Assembly: GCA_010645155.1 (NCBI GenBank) | Contig: CM021315.1 | Coordinates: 1,838,224-1,902,223 of the forward strand | Reading direction: 5' to 3' | From: Tigriopus japonicus | Lineage: Eukaryota > Arthropoda > Copepoda > Harpacticoida > Harpacticidae | DNA length: 64,000 bases | Shown here: one piece after another, positions 37,101-49,267 of the stretch | Layout: every line of letters begins with the position of its first letter | Position numbering within the stretch: position 1 is the stretch's first letter | Position numbers and translations under genes: made by a program | The notes under the pieces: generated by a model | Told to the model about the DNA's origin: nothing | Database searches by the model: none | What the model saw: only the letters and a program-made list of their open reading frames with translations

Positions 37101-39385
37101 ACATTCTGAGATGCACTTTCAGATCAATAAAAGTAGATAGCAAAATGGCCCAATGGATACTTAGACGCCATGATTTGACAAATTGCCTTGTCTTCTATTT
37201 CCGGATTCAGTTGCATTCCAGATATTTATCGAGCCTAAATTTGCTTTGCCGTTTTCTAACAAATGATTTTCACCAAGGACCTTACCCGATTGACTGCCAA
37301 CTAATGAGAGTTGGCGGGTTGTGTGGGGGCTGACGAGCATTTTCTCGGAAACGTTAGAGACTCCTCCTCTTTGTTCTCGATAATGTATGCATAATGAAGC
37401 CATTGTTGCATAACACATTCTGGGTCTTAGCAATGTTTATTTCCTCATAATGATCCGGCCTCTCAACTTGAGAGGCTTTTTTAGGAGCCTCCATTGAAAG
37501 GAAGCGAGCGACAAAACCACCACGTGGGCAGAAGATGAGAGCAAAGGGGAGGAGGAGGCGGGAAGAATAGATTAGAACTGTGTTAGTTAGCCCTCGAGAA
37601 TCCCACAGAAGCACTGCCATAAATTTGGTAGCAGTCAAGAGCAGTTTAGTAGTGTGATTGTGTCATCCGTTCTGGGCCTGCCAAAGGTACGCGCAATTGA
37701 TAAATCACTCTCTGAGGAATTTATGGCACGAGGATGCAGTTCAATTAAGTCACAGATGTCACGCTTTCGGCCCATGAATCATTTCACATTAGCTGCGTTC
37801 CTTGTTTGGGGTTTGGTCTGTGGGTCAAAGACTTGAACGGGTGTTCAGCTGATTAACCTACTACACTTGGCGATAACTTGAGCGAGGTTGGGAACACTTT
37901 GGATAAGTGTTGAATGTCTTCAAGCTTGGAGAAATGACGAATTGAAGTGTTTTGTAAGGAAGTGTTTGTTTCTTGGCACCAAACGACCTGATATGCAGTC
38001 AAAATTCTCGCCCCAATGGGACCGTTTATGCGGACAAGTAATCGTCCCCATGAATTGGTTGTTCGCCTGATCTCTGGGTCGATCTTCTTCACAAGATGAT
38101 GAGTATAATGATGATGGTGGTGATGATCCAATCATCGCCAGATCAACTTCATTGCCAAACTTCCGGAACCCCTCCATGTTTATTCATATCTCGCCGGCCA
38201 TGAAGACGTATTCCATGTCAGTCTTGCCTATTTCAAGGTGACCGATACTTTTTTACACCTGATCGTTTGCGATTACTTATGAACATGTGGTCAATATTTT
38301 TGGGTGGGGTGTGAAGTGGGGATAATTTTTCAATATCTGTGCCATTTCATCATTCCCTCCTTGAGTTTCGTTCCTGGTAAGGATAGATAATTGACATGAA
38401 CGATTTGATGGGAGTTTGGACTACTCCTTTCAATCCTCTGTTGCACCAAAAGGCTTAGGGGAATATGTAATAGTAGTAAGCCAAACGTGGGGGTCAATTA
38501 CGGCCACCATCAAACCTTCCAAGAGATTTCAATTGCTTTGGGACACGCGGCAATAACCAACACCCACTTCAGATGAAACCCAACCTTGAATTGAAATCTG
38601 AGTCTTAATACCAATGATTGAAACAAAACAGACAAAGACGTGCAATGCAAGTCCGTAAGGGACAAATTCCGACTCATTTTCCATTGTTGTCAAGTACATA
38701 TGTTCGTTCCGTTTGCCATAATTTGGTTACATCCTCCCGTTAAAGTGCATTGAGAAGACTCCTGTAACTTTTCCTATCGCTTTTGCGACCAGACAGATTG
38801 ACTTTTAAAAATACAGTATTACTTGCCCTTACGAACATCTTTCATTAATGTTTATACTAACGGCAATTTCATCCATTACTTGTATTTTTCGATTTTGGTA
38901 TATGAAAGAAAAGACTGACCAAATAAAAAGGTTCCTGATTGATTTTGGGTTTATGATATCGGCATTTCTTTATAGGCCTCATTTCGGGGAGACTGGTTTG
39001 CTTTGTATCGATCCTTAATTAATGGAGTATGCAAATTCGCACACCAGATTGCTGACAAATTGCATAAGTTCTCTGGATAGCTAAGATCGAGCTGAATTTG
39101 GCCCGTTGCCATAAACACTGAAGGTTAATGTGAGGGTGGCAAATTGGAGTCGATCCGAAAACGGACACCAAAGTCGTGCGCCAACCCTTCTGTAACGGTT
39201 ATCTCTCAATATCAGGCTCCATCGGATTCACTCTGTCTCGAGTTCAATTACTATGCATATTAGAATCCTGACACGTGCCTCCGGGATTTATCCTCTGAGC
39301 GCGAGAAAGAAGGCCGTTTCGGGCAAAATGGGCCAAAACAGCTGTGTAGGAAAACGAAGTTGACGTTTCAAAACAAAGTGTAAAG
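34132..39385. other. Spacer or intron with a hAT MITE, no recognised gene
   Basis: Only short unsupported ORFs. The one defined feature is the inverted-repeat element at 34784-35176. Confidence 0.45.
34784..35176. mobile_element. 393-bp hAT-type MITE
   Basis: The ends CAGGGGTTCTCAACC and GGTTGGGAACCCCTG are inverse copies with one mismatch in 15, the classic hAT end type. The flanking 8-mers (TCCTATAA and GTTTAAAC) do not match, so the target duplication has decayed. An 86-codon minus-strand ORF (35160-34900) starts directly inside the right end; it is rich in Glu/Lys/Ile and unrelated to known transposase motifs. Confidence 0.75.
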
Positions 39386-42300
39386 ATGGCCAAGAACAAG
39401 AATCCGGAAACTTTGTTGAAAATTGTGCTCAATTTCCTAAGTAGACTTGTCACTCCCAATTCCAGACGGAAAGAGATTCTTCTTTTTCTCAGAGAGAATC
39501 TTCATCCACAATTAATCGAGCAATTCCTATCAAAATTCCTTCTGGATCCATTNNNNNNNNNNNNNNNNNNNNNNNNNNNNNNNNNNNNNNNNNNNNCAAT
39601 TAATCGAGCAATTCCTATCAAAATTCCTTCTGGATCCTCTGTGTGACTCGGACCTTCAAATCGATTGTCTTCTTTACCTTTTCAATGAACATTGCAGGCG
39701 TCTGAAATTCTCGTTCACGGACAAGCGCTATTACTCTCAAATTGTGACTTTGCTTCGACAAGACCAATTGAAATTGGAGGAGCTCAACTTGTACGGAGTG
39801 TGGCTTCAAGATGACATCAAGGCTGACCTAGTATTAGCGCTAATGAAACTTGATCATTTGACTCAATTATCCATACCACACATCGCGGATGACGCAATCA
39901 TTCACGCCATCTCCCGATCGTGTCCAAAACTCAGACATTTGGACGTGTCCGGAACCTCGAAAATAACCAATTCGGGATTGAGTGATATATGTGAGAATTT
40001 GTAGATAAGCTGAATCTATTTCATCGAAACGGAAACTAAAGACCAAACAAAACTACAACATTAATGGCAATTTTGAAGGATAGGACATCCAAGGCAATAT
40101 TTCTGCCTTCTAAAAGACCAATAAGCTGTTCTTTAATCCTGATGATTCTTTTGGTCATAAATTGTGACTTGTTTCTTTTAGGTAAAAAATGAAATTTGCA
40201 TTTGGCTTCATTCTAGATTAATGATGAACCGAAAGCACGTTTTCGGTTATACCTACCAAAACTGAAAACAGATGTGTGCTGACATAAATTTGAAAAAAAA
40301 ATAAACTTTTTTCCTGTCCTAAGAACTTTCAAACAGAATAATTTCTGAATCTACGAAATTGGATTAGCCCTTCATCTTTCCCATGGGTTTTGATAACCCA
40401 TGGTAAATGGATGCAAATAGCTTTGTTATCACTTAATTTCGGATTCCGTGAGGGCTTTAGTTTTGGTTAGGAGCCCTTTCGATTCATTACTATTCCAGGC
40501 TGCATTAAAAGATTGATCAATTTTTAAACAAACTCGGAAACCAAATGGAGCAGGACATTTCTCTTCCGCCGCAAAATCTCCAAGGACCTCTCAGCATTTT
40601 TTTGTAAATTATTCCTTACAACAATTCCAAGGTTGCGTGATAAACATTTTTGTAAAGGAAGATCATCAGAAGTAAGAAAAACTTAAGTTATTTTAGAAAC
40701 TTTGACTACGAATTCTCATCGACTTCCCAGACAACGACAATTCAGTGATTCGTACCACTTTAATATATTTGAATTTGGGTGGAGCCATTGGTGATGCCCT
40801 TGGGCTCTCAGCTGTGGGTGAAGTCATCAATTATGTGCCCAATCTTTCATCTTTAGGCTCATACCCCTTTGTTGTAAAAGCAGTTCATTACATATGGGAG
40901 AACTATGAATGCTCTGAGCAACTCGAATTGAGGTAATCTGAACAGAATCGATGATAACCACACAATGACTTTGTTAATTCAGAAATGTTCCTCAGGTATC
41001 TTCATGACAGAGCCACGGATCCTAAGGATTTGGAACCATGTCAAAGTTTAATCCCACATGTGCGATCATGTTACTTGGACTCACCAAAACCAGTCTCGTT
41101 GTCCCTCTTACCTCAATTTATTCATCTGAACAAGATCAAATTGAGCCGAGTTCAAGCCTCTGATATCCATGGTCTCATTTTAGAGCTACCACGCCTAACC
41201 AGTTTGGAACTGGTTTGTGCCAAAGGCTTCGTAGACTTGTTCCAAATTGGATCAGCTCTCCCCAAACTAGACAACTTGGAAATATATTACTCTGAATACG
41301 TTCAGATCTCCTCCAGAGAGGTGGAATTTACCGAACTGAAGAAACTAACCATATATTCGACAGAATCTCATCTGTGTGCCAAGCCTGTGTTGAAAACTTG
41401 TCCAAATTTGGAAAAGGTGACGCTTTGTGATTGCTCAGATGTCACTGATGAAGAGGTTTTTGACATTGTTGACGCTGGTTGCTTGTCACGTTGCCAAGAA
41501 ATCTATTGGTTAAACGCACCTTTACTCACTGTTCAGTCGGTTTGGACATTGATCACTCTACCAAGGTAATGATTAGGTTTCATAAAAATCCTTTCAAGAT
41601 TTATGAAAGAAAAAACACACATTTTTTAATAGTAGGGGATACCAGGAATGATTTGTGGTGTTTGTTCATGAATGAAATCAATGGAACTTGAAATCTTATC
41701 ATAAGCGGTGAAGATTTCTGGCAAATAGAGTAGGCATTTTAAGAACTACAAATTACAAATTAAATCGTCGAAATGGTGGAAAAATGTCTCGAAACTTCAT
41801 TATTCAAAAAGTGACAATGAAATAGTGACAATGATCATTGTCAATCACAATTGCAAATGAGAATGTAAATTGGCAAATTAATGGATAAAGCTCGTAAATT
41901 AACCTGTTTTTGTCTTAAGAATACAATATGCCTGAAATATGCACCCCAAACTTAAACTGTAATATTCTTGAAAAACCTCTTGGGATTTAAAGACTTAAAC
42001 ATATTAAAATTCTGTTTTCGGTGATGGAACAATATTCCTTATAAAGTATTTTTGGCTTAATTTTTCTAAGCATTTGCAAAAGTAAAACTTTACTTCCTCA
42101 TGATTCCCCTTTCTGGCTAGCTTTTTTTGTTTTTACCGAGCATTGAAATGTAACGTTTATTGCGCTTAGTTTTCATTCAACGCTTCACTCTCGTTTTGGG
42201 AACATCAAAAATCGAGGTGTCAAGCTGGTTATGGTTGGAAGTAGTTATTGAGCCAATTATTTACCTTTGCCTCTCATTTCGGTTGAGAATTCCACATTCC

Positions 42301-42664
42301 AATAGCTTAATTAGCAGAAGGGATTTCAGGTCTTAAAATGTTTTTATTTCCTTTTTTGCCTATTCGTCGTCGCCTGGTAGGGCAAAAGGCAAACAACTTT
42401 TGAAGTAACTTTGGCCTTAATTGAAGAATGTCATACCAATTCAACAAAACTTCTCCTAAATACTTTTTTAATTGACCCCAAGCTAATCAATCTTAATGTT
42501 TCAGTTTGAGAGTGATTGGCAAGTTAGATGAGTGGCTGGTCAACCCTTTTGAAGCTAATGAATTGGAGGATGAAATTAAGCATTACAATCTCGATGTGAA
42601 ACTTTACGGCAAACCCAGAGGAACGTTCATTTTCGAGCAAGAGAGATTTGATGATGTCTTCTAG
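39386..42664 (+). CDS. Leucine-rich-repeat protein, FBXL/AMN1-like repeats, four exons (assembly gap in exon 1)
   Basis: Exon 1 is 39386-39990 and contains a 44-N gap at 39553-39596 whose flanks repeat the same 41 bases (39509-39549 and 39597-39637). Removing the repeat gives one open frame of 517 nt ending in phase 1. Exon 2 begins near 40731 (acceptor GACTTCCCAG) and ends at 40932; exon 3 is 40996-41565; exon 4 is 42505-42664 (ends FDDVF). Phases match at each join, but the exon 2 acceptor is the least certain. Repeats of the cysteine-containing F-box-type LRR kind are visible: LEELNLYGVWLQDD, CPKLRHLDVSGTSKITNSGL, LIYLNLGG, CPNLEKVTLCDCSDVTDEEV. No F-box is obvious at the N-terminus (LLKIVLNFLSRLV). 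By family it may be a substrate adaptor or scaffold; the function is not known. Poly(A) signal at 42672-42677. Confidence 0.72.
39553..39596. other. False assembly gap (44 N) with duplicated flanks
   Basis: The 41 bases before and after the N run are identical, so two overlapping contig ends were scaffolded without merging. The spurious 88-bp offset would shift the LRR gene's frame. Confidence 0.9.
40219..40492. mobile_element. Decayed copy of the TAGTGATGGACCGA hAT MITE
   Basis: The left end TAATGATGAACCGAAAGC and right end GAGCCCTTTCGATTCATTACTA match the 17227-17541 element, as does the inner CCTACCAAAACTGAAAACAGA. The flanks TTCTAGAT and TTCCAGGC share five of eight bases. It lies in intron 1 of the LRR gene. 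Confidence 0.75.
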
Positions 42665-42671
42665 AAATTGA

Positions 42672-42677
42672 AATAAA
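42672..42677 (+). promoter_or_regulatory. Poly(A) signal of the LRR gene
   Basis: AATAAA eight bases after the stop codon; a second one occurs near 42830. Confidence 0.5.
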
Positions 42678-44991
42678 ACCATAAATCCCAAAAAAACCTT
42701 CTCGGAACGCCACAAATTCAACCACGAAACCTCTTGAATTTTTTTTTGAATGTCCGACCAGAGATGTGAACCATGTACATGCATGATTTAAAGCAGTGCT
42801 TGCTTCAACCGATGCCTCTTTGGTTCAATAAATAAGCAGCACATTGTGATTTTATCAAATATTAGGTTCGTGGGTCATATTTAGCTATTGAAGCTATGTT
42901 TCAAAGAAAAAAACTCTCCAAGTTAAAAAAAGAGAAAAAGGACATTTTCACAGAATTATTTAGAATGTTGGTATGAACCAATGAAAACAAGGACTACATG
43001 TACAATTCATTTTAAAATGTTTTTGATTTGCTGATGATTGTTGATATCAAAACAAGAGAAGTGTTTCCTTTCTGCTTATTCAACAGCTAGTGATTTGGGG
43101 ATCAAATTGCCTAGGTATGAATCAGAACTAGGTTCGTACGTTTCTTAGTTTAAGTTTGCCGCGTGAGGGTAAAGTTCTTGTTTCGATTGATTGTCAAACC
43201 AAAGAATTTGGAGGGTTAGTCTCGACTCTGACACATCCCCGACCATTTTGGCCCCAAAACTTCTCAGCTGAATTCCTCCTTTTACACTCATCAATTCTAA
43301 ATATTTCACTACAGCTGCCGTTCCCATTCTTGGATTAACACTGAATGAATAACTAAATCTACGGCTGGTTGAACAATGAACGACCAATGAAGCCACTGAC
43401 CAATTGCAAAAAAAAAGGGATAGTGTGGAAAGTTTGTTTCCCCAAAAGTTCATTTGATCCGTAATCTACATTACATGTGGTGGATGGATCAAATACGTTT
43501 GGAAATACAACTTTTTTCAAGATGAATGGTGCAAATTCATATCATTATTTTTGTGTGCATCAGCTGATTGGTGGGGACAAATTGTGCCCTCATTTGATAT
43601 GCAAGCCTTAGGGGAACCCAAGATAGTGTACATACTGTACATGCATAACCAAGACATAAAGTGCCCAAAAAGTGACAGAACTAGTAGAATGTGGACCGAG
43701 GGGCTATTGATAAAAATATATGTTTCCATTTGAAATCATGATAATTGGCGAGGAAGGACTGTGAAGTTAAAAAACTATGGGCCGCATGTTAAACGGCCGC
43801 TTTCCATTTTACTTCTCTATCAGTAAATTCACTTACAAAACAGAGAAATAAGCTTGTCTCCTTTTGATCAATTGTCTTAAAAACAGATATTTTTGAGCAT
43901 TCTGAGTACTTGTAAGCCCAAAAACAAACAATGAAGTATCAAAGAATAATTGGCTAAACGAGCAAGTCCTGAGGTTCAAAAGGTTGTTGATTTCAACTTT
44001 CATTCTCCTATTGATGAGATAATTTAGTTATTCTCCACCTCAAATGGTAAGGAGTTTACCAATCATTTCACCTTCTGAGTGGTTCTTTGAAAATTCCACT
44101 ACATTTTGCCAATTGGATGCATCCCTCCCTCCCATTAATTTCCTTAAATCTTATTTTGATGAAGTACTTCCAATTCTGAACATAAATTCCAAAACATACG
44201 CAAGCTGTACGTACTCCACTTACAACAGCGGAAGCTTGACTTGTAATTGCTATGTCTGATTTATGGTAAACTCTTGTAAGAATAAATGCAAATTGTCATT
44301 CTATTGCTTTGAAATACAAACAGAAACAAAATATCCAAACATCGTCCAAACATCGGCAAAAATGAGGACAGAAGGAGAAAAAAATCTTATTATTTAGTAG
44401 TTGAAAGTTGGTTACAGAATAACTCGACCAAGGAAAACTCACTACAAAGAATAAATTGGCAACACGAGATAGTGGGCACGATGAAAAACTAAGCAGATCG
44501 GAAAAGTGGCATTGGCTCTCAAAATCCAATTGGATATTGGAATTGGCCACTATACTTAAATTTCCACGACACATAAAATTAACCACAACAAACTTTTCAA
44601 TGTTACCCAACTTTCTATTGCATTGCGCCCTTCTCCGTTGGATTAAGCAAGGATTTCGAAAAATAATGGATTGAGGTCGAAGCTTTGTTATGACTAGTCT
44701 TGGTCACCCAGGGTGATGATCAAGTGGGCTTAAAATATGTTCAAATAAGAAATGGTATTCATTGTCTGGATCTTGTTGGTCAAATTTCAACTTTAAAACT
44801 TAGCAATAACTAAAACTGCCACTGAAAACTTGCTTTAAACATATTTCGAAGGATATTTGTATTTCCTCTCCCCTTTATCAAAAGCACTTTTTTCGATCTT
44901 CGAGTTCAAGTTTGATCACGCTCAAAAAAAGGAGGAATCTGCTTATCTGCTTTCCAACTGTTTCCAACACAAACGAAAACTGTCCTTCTAG
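42678..44991. other. Spacer, nothing firm
   Basis: Short ORFs only. Around 43780 lies GGCCGCATGTTAAACG, matching one end of the palindromic element at 27236. A 71-codon plus ORF at 44044-44259 has no support. Confidence 0.4.
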
Positions 44992-45529
44992 GCTGTTGGT
45001 AAAATCAGGCTGAATTGGCAGCGTGCCTTAGTAACTGTGACCAAGGATAGTCATAACAAAAAGCTGCGACATTTGTCCATATCTAAAGATGTCCTTGGAT
45101 TAAGTCACGGGGTGGGCATACAGAAGATTTTGTTGGACAAGTTACAGCTGTCGAATAGCAAAGGCTGGATCAAGGAAATCGTGAGACATGGAAGCCTCCG
45201 CTCAGGCGTTCAGCTGTGGATTTTTCATAAATCGAATTCCATTCAAGTAAATGACTTTGTTTTGATAAGACTGATTAAACAATCATATAAGGATGTCGTT
45301 TGCTGAATTTCAGCATGATAAATTACTCCATCCACGAGAAACAACGTTTCCAAATTTGCTACAATCTCAATACATACGCGCGGAAACGAGAGAAAATTTG
45401 ACCCTACAATCGTCCTTTTGGACGATTGTAGGTGCAAATGTTCGGTCGGAAGAGCGCGCTATGCTCTACGCTTCAAATTACTCTAACTGCCACAAATTTC
45501 AGTCGATCAAGTTGAAATTCAGCATGTGA
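44992..45529 (+). CDS. Possible two-exon gene fragment of unknown function
   Basis: After an acceptor TGTCCTTCTAG, a frame runs 44992-45246 (KIRLNWQRALVTVTKDSHNK, LRHLSISKDVLGLSHGVG) to a donor GTAAAT. A 67-bp intron ends TGAATTTCAG, and the frame continues 45314-45529 to a TGA (HDKLLHPRETTFPNLLQSQY, ERAMLYASNYSNCHKFQ). Intron size and phase fit the other genes here. Against it: no start exon was found, no family is recognised, and a perfect hairpin (45403-45432) sits in the second exon. It could be a pseudogene fragment, possibly of an LRR paralogue (KKLRHLSI), or chance. Confidence 0.3.
45403..45432. repeat. Perfect 13-bp hairpin with TTTT loop
   Basis: CCTACAATCGTCC, then TTTT, then GGACGATTGTAGG. 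The stem is perfect. Confidence 0.85.
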
Positions 45530-46722
45530 GCTTTGCATTACCAATCAAACACTTGGTTTGATAAAAATTTTCTCTGTCCAACACAGAATTCGAAAAATGA
45601 CTTTTGCCGGTAGCCGAGGCATCCAGGTGTTTAGAGATCCTTGGTTGGATGTGAAAACTTGATTTTTTCCACACTACTCCTAACATTATTCCCAAAAAAA
45701 CAAAGACAGTCTGTTCAATGGACTGTACTACCGTTTGTGGAAGGTTGCTGTGGTTGTTTTGGAATATTACGATTACAGAGTGTGAACTTGTTTGGGCACA
45801 AGCGATCAATACATTGAGTTCTATTAAATACTAGAGGGATTGTAAGCCTGAAAATGTGTCTCAGGTCGCCAACTGTTGAGCGGACAAAAGTGCAGGAACA
45901 TTTGAAATGTGTGACCAGGCAAATGTCAACTATCCAATTGATGTATCAAATGCGGAATTGAGTGATGATTTTGGATGATTTTTTGTTATTGCTAGCGGTC
46001 ACTTTCTTGAAAGAACGGAAGACGTTTTAGGTGACCATGCTTTGGATTTGAACACTACAACTTGGAACTTTTTTGCCAATACATTGAATAAGTCACTCGT
46101 AGGAAGAACACAAATTTAAACTTTTGCGTTACGTAGGGTTTGCCCAACACCTACATGTATGTATGGACAAAAAATACCTTGTGGCTTCAAAAACGAGTTT
46201 AAAAAAGGGTCTTGATTTGCATGTTTGGTCACACTAACTGTCTGCTCAACAGTTGTGAGGGCGACATTTGTCTCATAAATTCAACGCATTCCACCCCGCA
46301 CGCCAAATCAGCCTTACTAAAGCTTGCACACTATCTAGTGATTAATTAATAATCTAAGAATCAATAAACCAAATTTCAGCTGGGACCTGAAAATTGTCCG
46401 ACAAATCGTTAGCCGAATCTGGCTGAACAGTTGAAAATTACGGATTCGTCATAACTCATGCTAGCTTCACAAAAATAATATCTGGAAAAACGTGTTCGTA
46501 TGTTTAAGAAAGAAAGCGACAAATTTCGTTCTCGGTTCGTGGATCTGAATCCACTTTTTGCTGTTTCCTGTCTGTGCCCAACTTTCTGTGGGCTCAGTTT
46601 TAAGGGTGACCGATTTGGAATTAATTTTTTGACGAATCTTATTTGTCACGAAATGGTCATAACGATAAAACATCGTGAAAATTTCTGACGCAAAAAAGCA
46701 CAATACATATTTCATTGGCAGG
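45530..46722. other. Spacer, nothing recognised
   Basis: AT-rich, short ORFs without support on either strand. Confidence 0.45.
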
Positions 46723-46728
46723 TTTATT
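46723..46728 (-). promoter_or_regulatory. Poly(A) signal for the 46.8-kb minus-strand gene
   Basis: AATAAA on the minus strand, 40 bases past the stop codon. Confidence 0.5.
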
Positions 46729-46767
46729 GGATTGATAGCTGGATGAAGTGCTGTTATTGTGACTAAT

Positions 46768-47145
46768 CTAATGGAGCCTCACTGTGGGATAAGCACTCCG
46801 AATTTTTCGTCCCGGGGTCTTCTTGGCTCCAAATGGGCTCCCCAAGACAACTGTTCCGTTTTTGTCTGTTTTGTTTGATATGTACTCAAACTTCTTCTTA
46901 TAAACACCAGTCAAATAGATCTTCTCCACCCCTTTTGAGGCCTTGATCACACCCTCCCGATTGTGTACTGTCTCATCATTGTGATTCAAGTCTGACGTGA
47001 GCTTTTTAATCCGAAGAAGGTCCGTATCGCCCACTTGGAAGTGACCATATTTGAGATCTTTTCGTCGTTCTTCCTGATGTCTCAGCTCATCTTTATATAT
47101 TTCCACAGCCACGGGGGCAGATGCTAAACTTGCCACAATCCCCAT
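46768..47145 (-). CDS. Small basic protein with N-myristoylation-type start, unknown function
   Basis: A single coding exon of 125 residues. The ATG is 12 bases after a splice acceptor (TTTCCCACAG at 47157), which implies a non-coding 5' exon upstream. The N-terminus MGIVASLASAPVA fits the myristoylation rule (Gly2, Ser6). It is followed by a charged stretch EIYKDELRHQEERRKDL, then HFQVGDTDLLRIKKLTSD and a Lys/Arg-rich C-terminus (FGAKKTPGRKIRSAYPTVRL). A poly(A) signal lies 40 bases after the stop. Length, splice acceptor and poly(A) signal together argue for a real gene. No family is recognised. A second minus-strand gene 2.6 kb away begins with a similar MGMVVSAAISA. Confidence 0.6.
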   Translation of the reverse strand: MGIVASLASAPVAVEIYKDELRHQEERRKDLKYGHFQVGDTDLLRIKKLTSDLNHNDETVHNREGVIKASKGVEKIYLTGVYKKKFEYISNKTDKNGTVVLGSPFGAKKTPGRKIRSAYPTVRLH

Positions 47146-47158
47146 TGTCCTTGAATCT

Positions 47159-49221
47159 GTGGGAAATAATATCTCATATTTTAATCTTATTTCAAATTTT
47201 CGGCACCCTGAATATGAACAATTTGTTCTCTTAGAGCTGCTTGAAACACTGATGCCGCCAACAAGAGAATGTAGTTTTAAGGTTCATTTTCTTATATCTT
47301 TAATTTTGTGCCTAAGGGTCGTGCCCCCAAGTTAGAAGCACTATATATTTGATTCGCAACCTTGACGAATTTCGAGGGCTACACGTTAATCTAGATATTT
47401 ACTGCAATGCGTTTGCCTCCTGGTTTAAAAGGTTGTCCAATTCATGAGCATGTGTTTTAGTGATTTCATATTGGCTAACTCGAAACGGATTGGCTTTTGA
47501 AAACTAACAAACGCTCCAATTGTTCGGTTTACGAGTATATTAAGTCTGCCACAATCAACATAACATTCAAGCAGCGTCACTCTTTTCTTCCTTTTTGGGG
47601 TACATGTCGCCATCTAAAAAAATCGATGATCATTTCGTTTCAAGAATGAATTTTCTGATACATTTGACGAGAATTCTTTAGAATTTATTCGTTATTAAAA
47701 AGAATTTGCACGCTCAAACCCACGAGCACTCTCATAAGCAAGTCCTCAAATTGGATACCAAGGCATATCAAAGACCCCAAAACTAATCACAATAATGAGA
47801 TTAGCTCGAAATTGTAATGAGAATCCTCCAACACTCCACCGGACTTAGCATGGTTCTTTTGCAATTCCAATCGCCATGGTTCATTGTGGTGTAACAAGAG
47901 CGATTTTTTTTCTTCTTTTTCCAAATGATGAAAGGAATCGTGATCGGCTGGACTAATGGGCCCCAAAGTGCCCCGTCACAATTACCAGGATGGATATAAA
48001 GAACATGAGGCAGCTTGTTCATCCACCTTGATTGTTACCTTTTTTCGCCGATGGTTACCTAAGGATACCGGTAACCTGTGTCGCGCCCAAATGTGAGCAT
48101 TCCTTATTTTTTTGTAAAAAAACTGTCAATATTAAGAGAATTTGAGGCATGAGATTACAAACCGACTCCTCCAATTTAATAGTACTAATTAACTTGTATT
48201 TTTCAACGTGGTTTTCAGCTACAATCCAAGCTCACAAGCTTAGCATTATTAATATTTACTTTATTTGGCCGTTTATTTGACATGAAAGCGGATGTTATTC
48301 CGAAATTACAGGTTCCAGGACATGTTCAGGATTTTGGCCAAATAAAAAGTGCTCTCAAAACACCCTTCATTGCATTAAATTGGAAAAAGCATGTGAAATA
48401 ATTGTTTCTTGTCACTAGTTTGCGTACTTTGGGTGATCCATGGATCTCAATTGGAGATTGGCTGAGTAAATTAGTTTCTTTACTTTTCGAATATTGACCA
48501 CAATTCTTAACAACTTATTCAACTTTTAATTCTCATGTTTTGCTAATCGACAATAGTGTTTGGATTTTTTCTTCAAACAAAAAAATGAACAATATTTCCT
48601 GATGTTAAAAAAGCTATGCTAACATCTATATTGCACATCCCAATAAAGTAAAGCGTACACTATTTTGAAGTGGCGAATTTTGGTGGGTCACACTGTCTAC
48701 TACGTAGTCTCTCGCAGTTCCGTCTAACGTGTGTAGTGTTGGTTCGTTGTTCATTCAATTAAATGGTTCTTTAGTTTAGATCGCCGTAAATTTTGCCCCC
48801 GTCATTGGGGTGGGGTTGAAAAATGGGTACCCCAGAAATGACTGACGAATCGGAAATGTCATTTTTGTCGTTGAATGTCAGCCGCGATTGTCAAGATGTC
48901 TTCATCATTCTGTGCATGGGATTTTGTTGCCTTGCTTTGTGTTCAAATCAGGACACCCAGTCAGGCCTATTTATCGTATTAATCCGCTCGATGAACTTAC
49001 GGACGTGCATTAGCAGCTAGCTATTTTGTCCGCCCCATAAATCTTGGGGTAGAGCAGCCCAATAATATCTCACCGTTACCATGGTGCTTCATTGTTAAGC
49101 CATGACAGTGTCGAATTTTGTTTGCTCGTCGTGTTTTGATTCAATTAGTTATCTATGTACGGATAGAGTTTCAATACAGAATCGCTGCATTTTGTAGCCT
49201 CTTCAATCAGTCTTTTAAAGC
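47159..49221. other. Spacer with the upstream part of the 46.8-kb gene
   Basis: It should include a 5' untranslated exon and promoter of the minus-strand gene at 46768-47145. No other supported exon is seen; a 65-codon plus ORF (48823-49020) lacks support. Confidence 0.4.
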
Positions 49222-49267
49222 ATGACAACTTTCGTTGATCTAAGATCCCTCTTACCTGAAACGGTTG

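Noticed and set aside
39509..39637. A true tandem duplication in the LRR protein
   Set aside because: The identical flanks stop exactly at the N run and only the collapsed version keeps the frame and the next splice phase.
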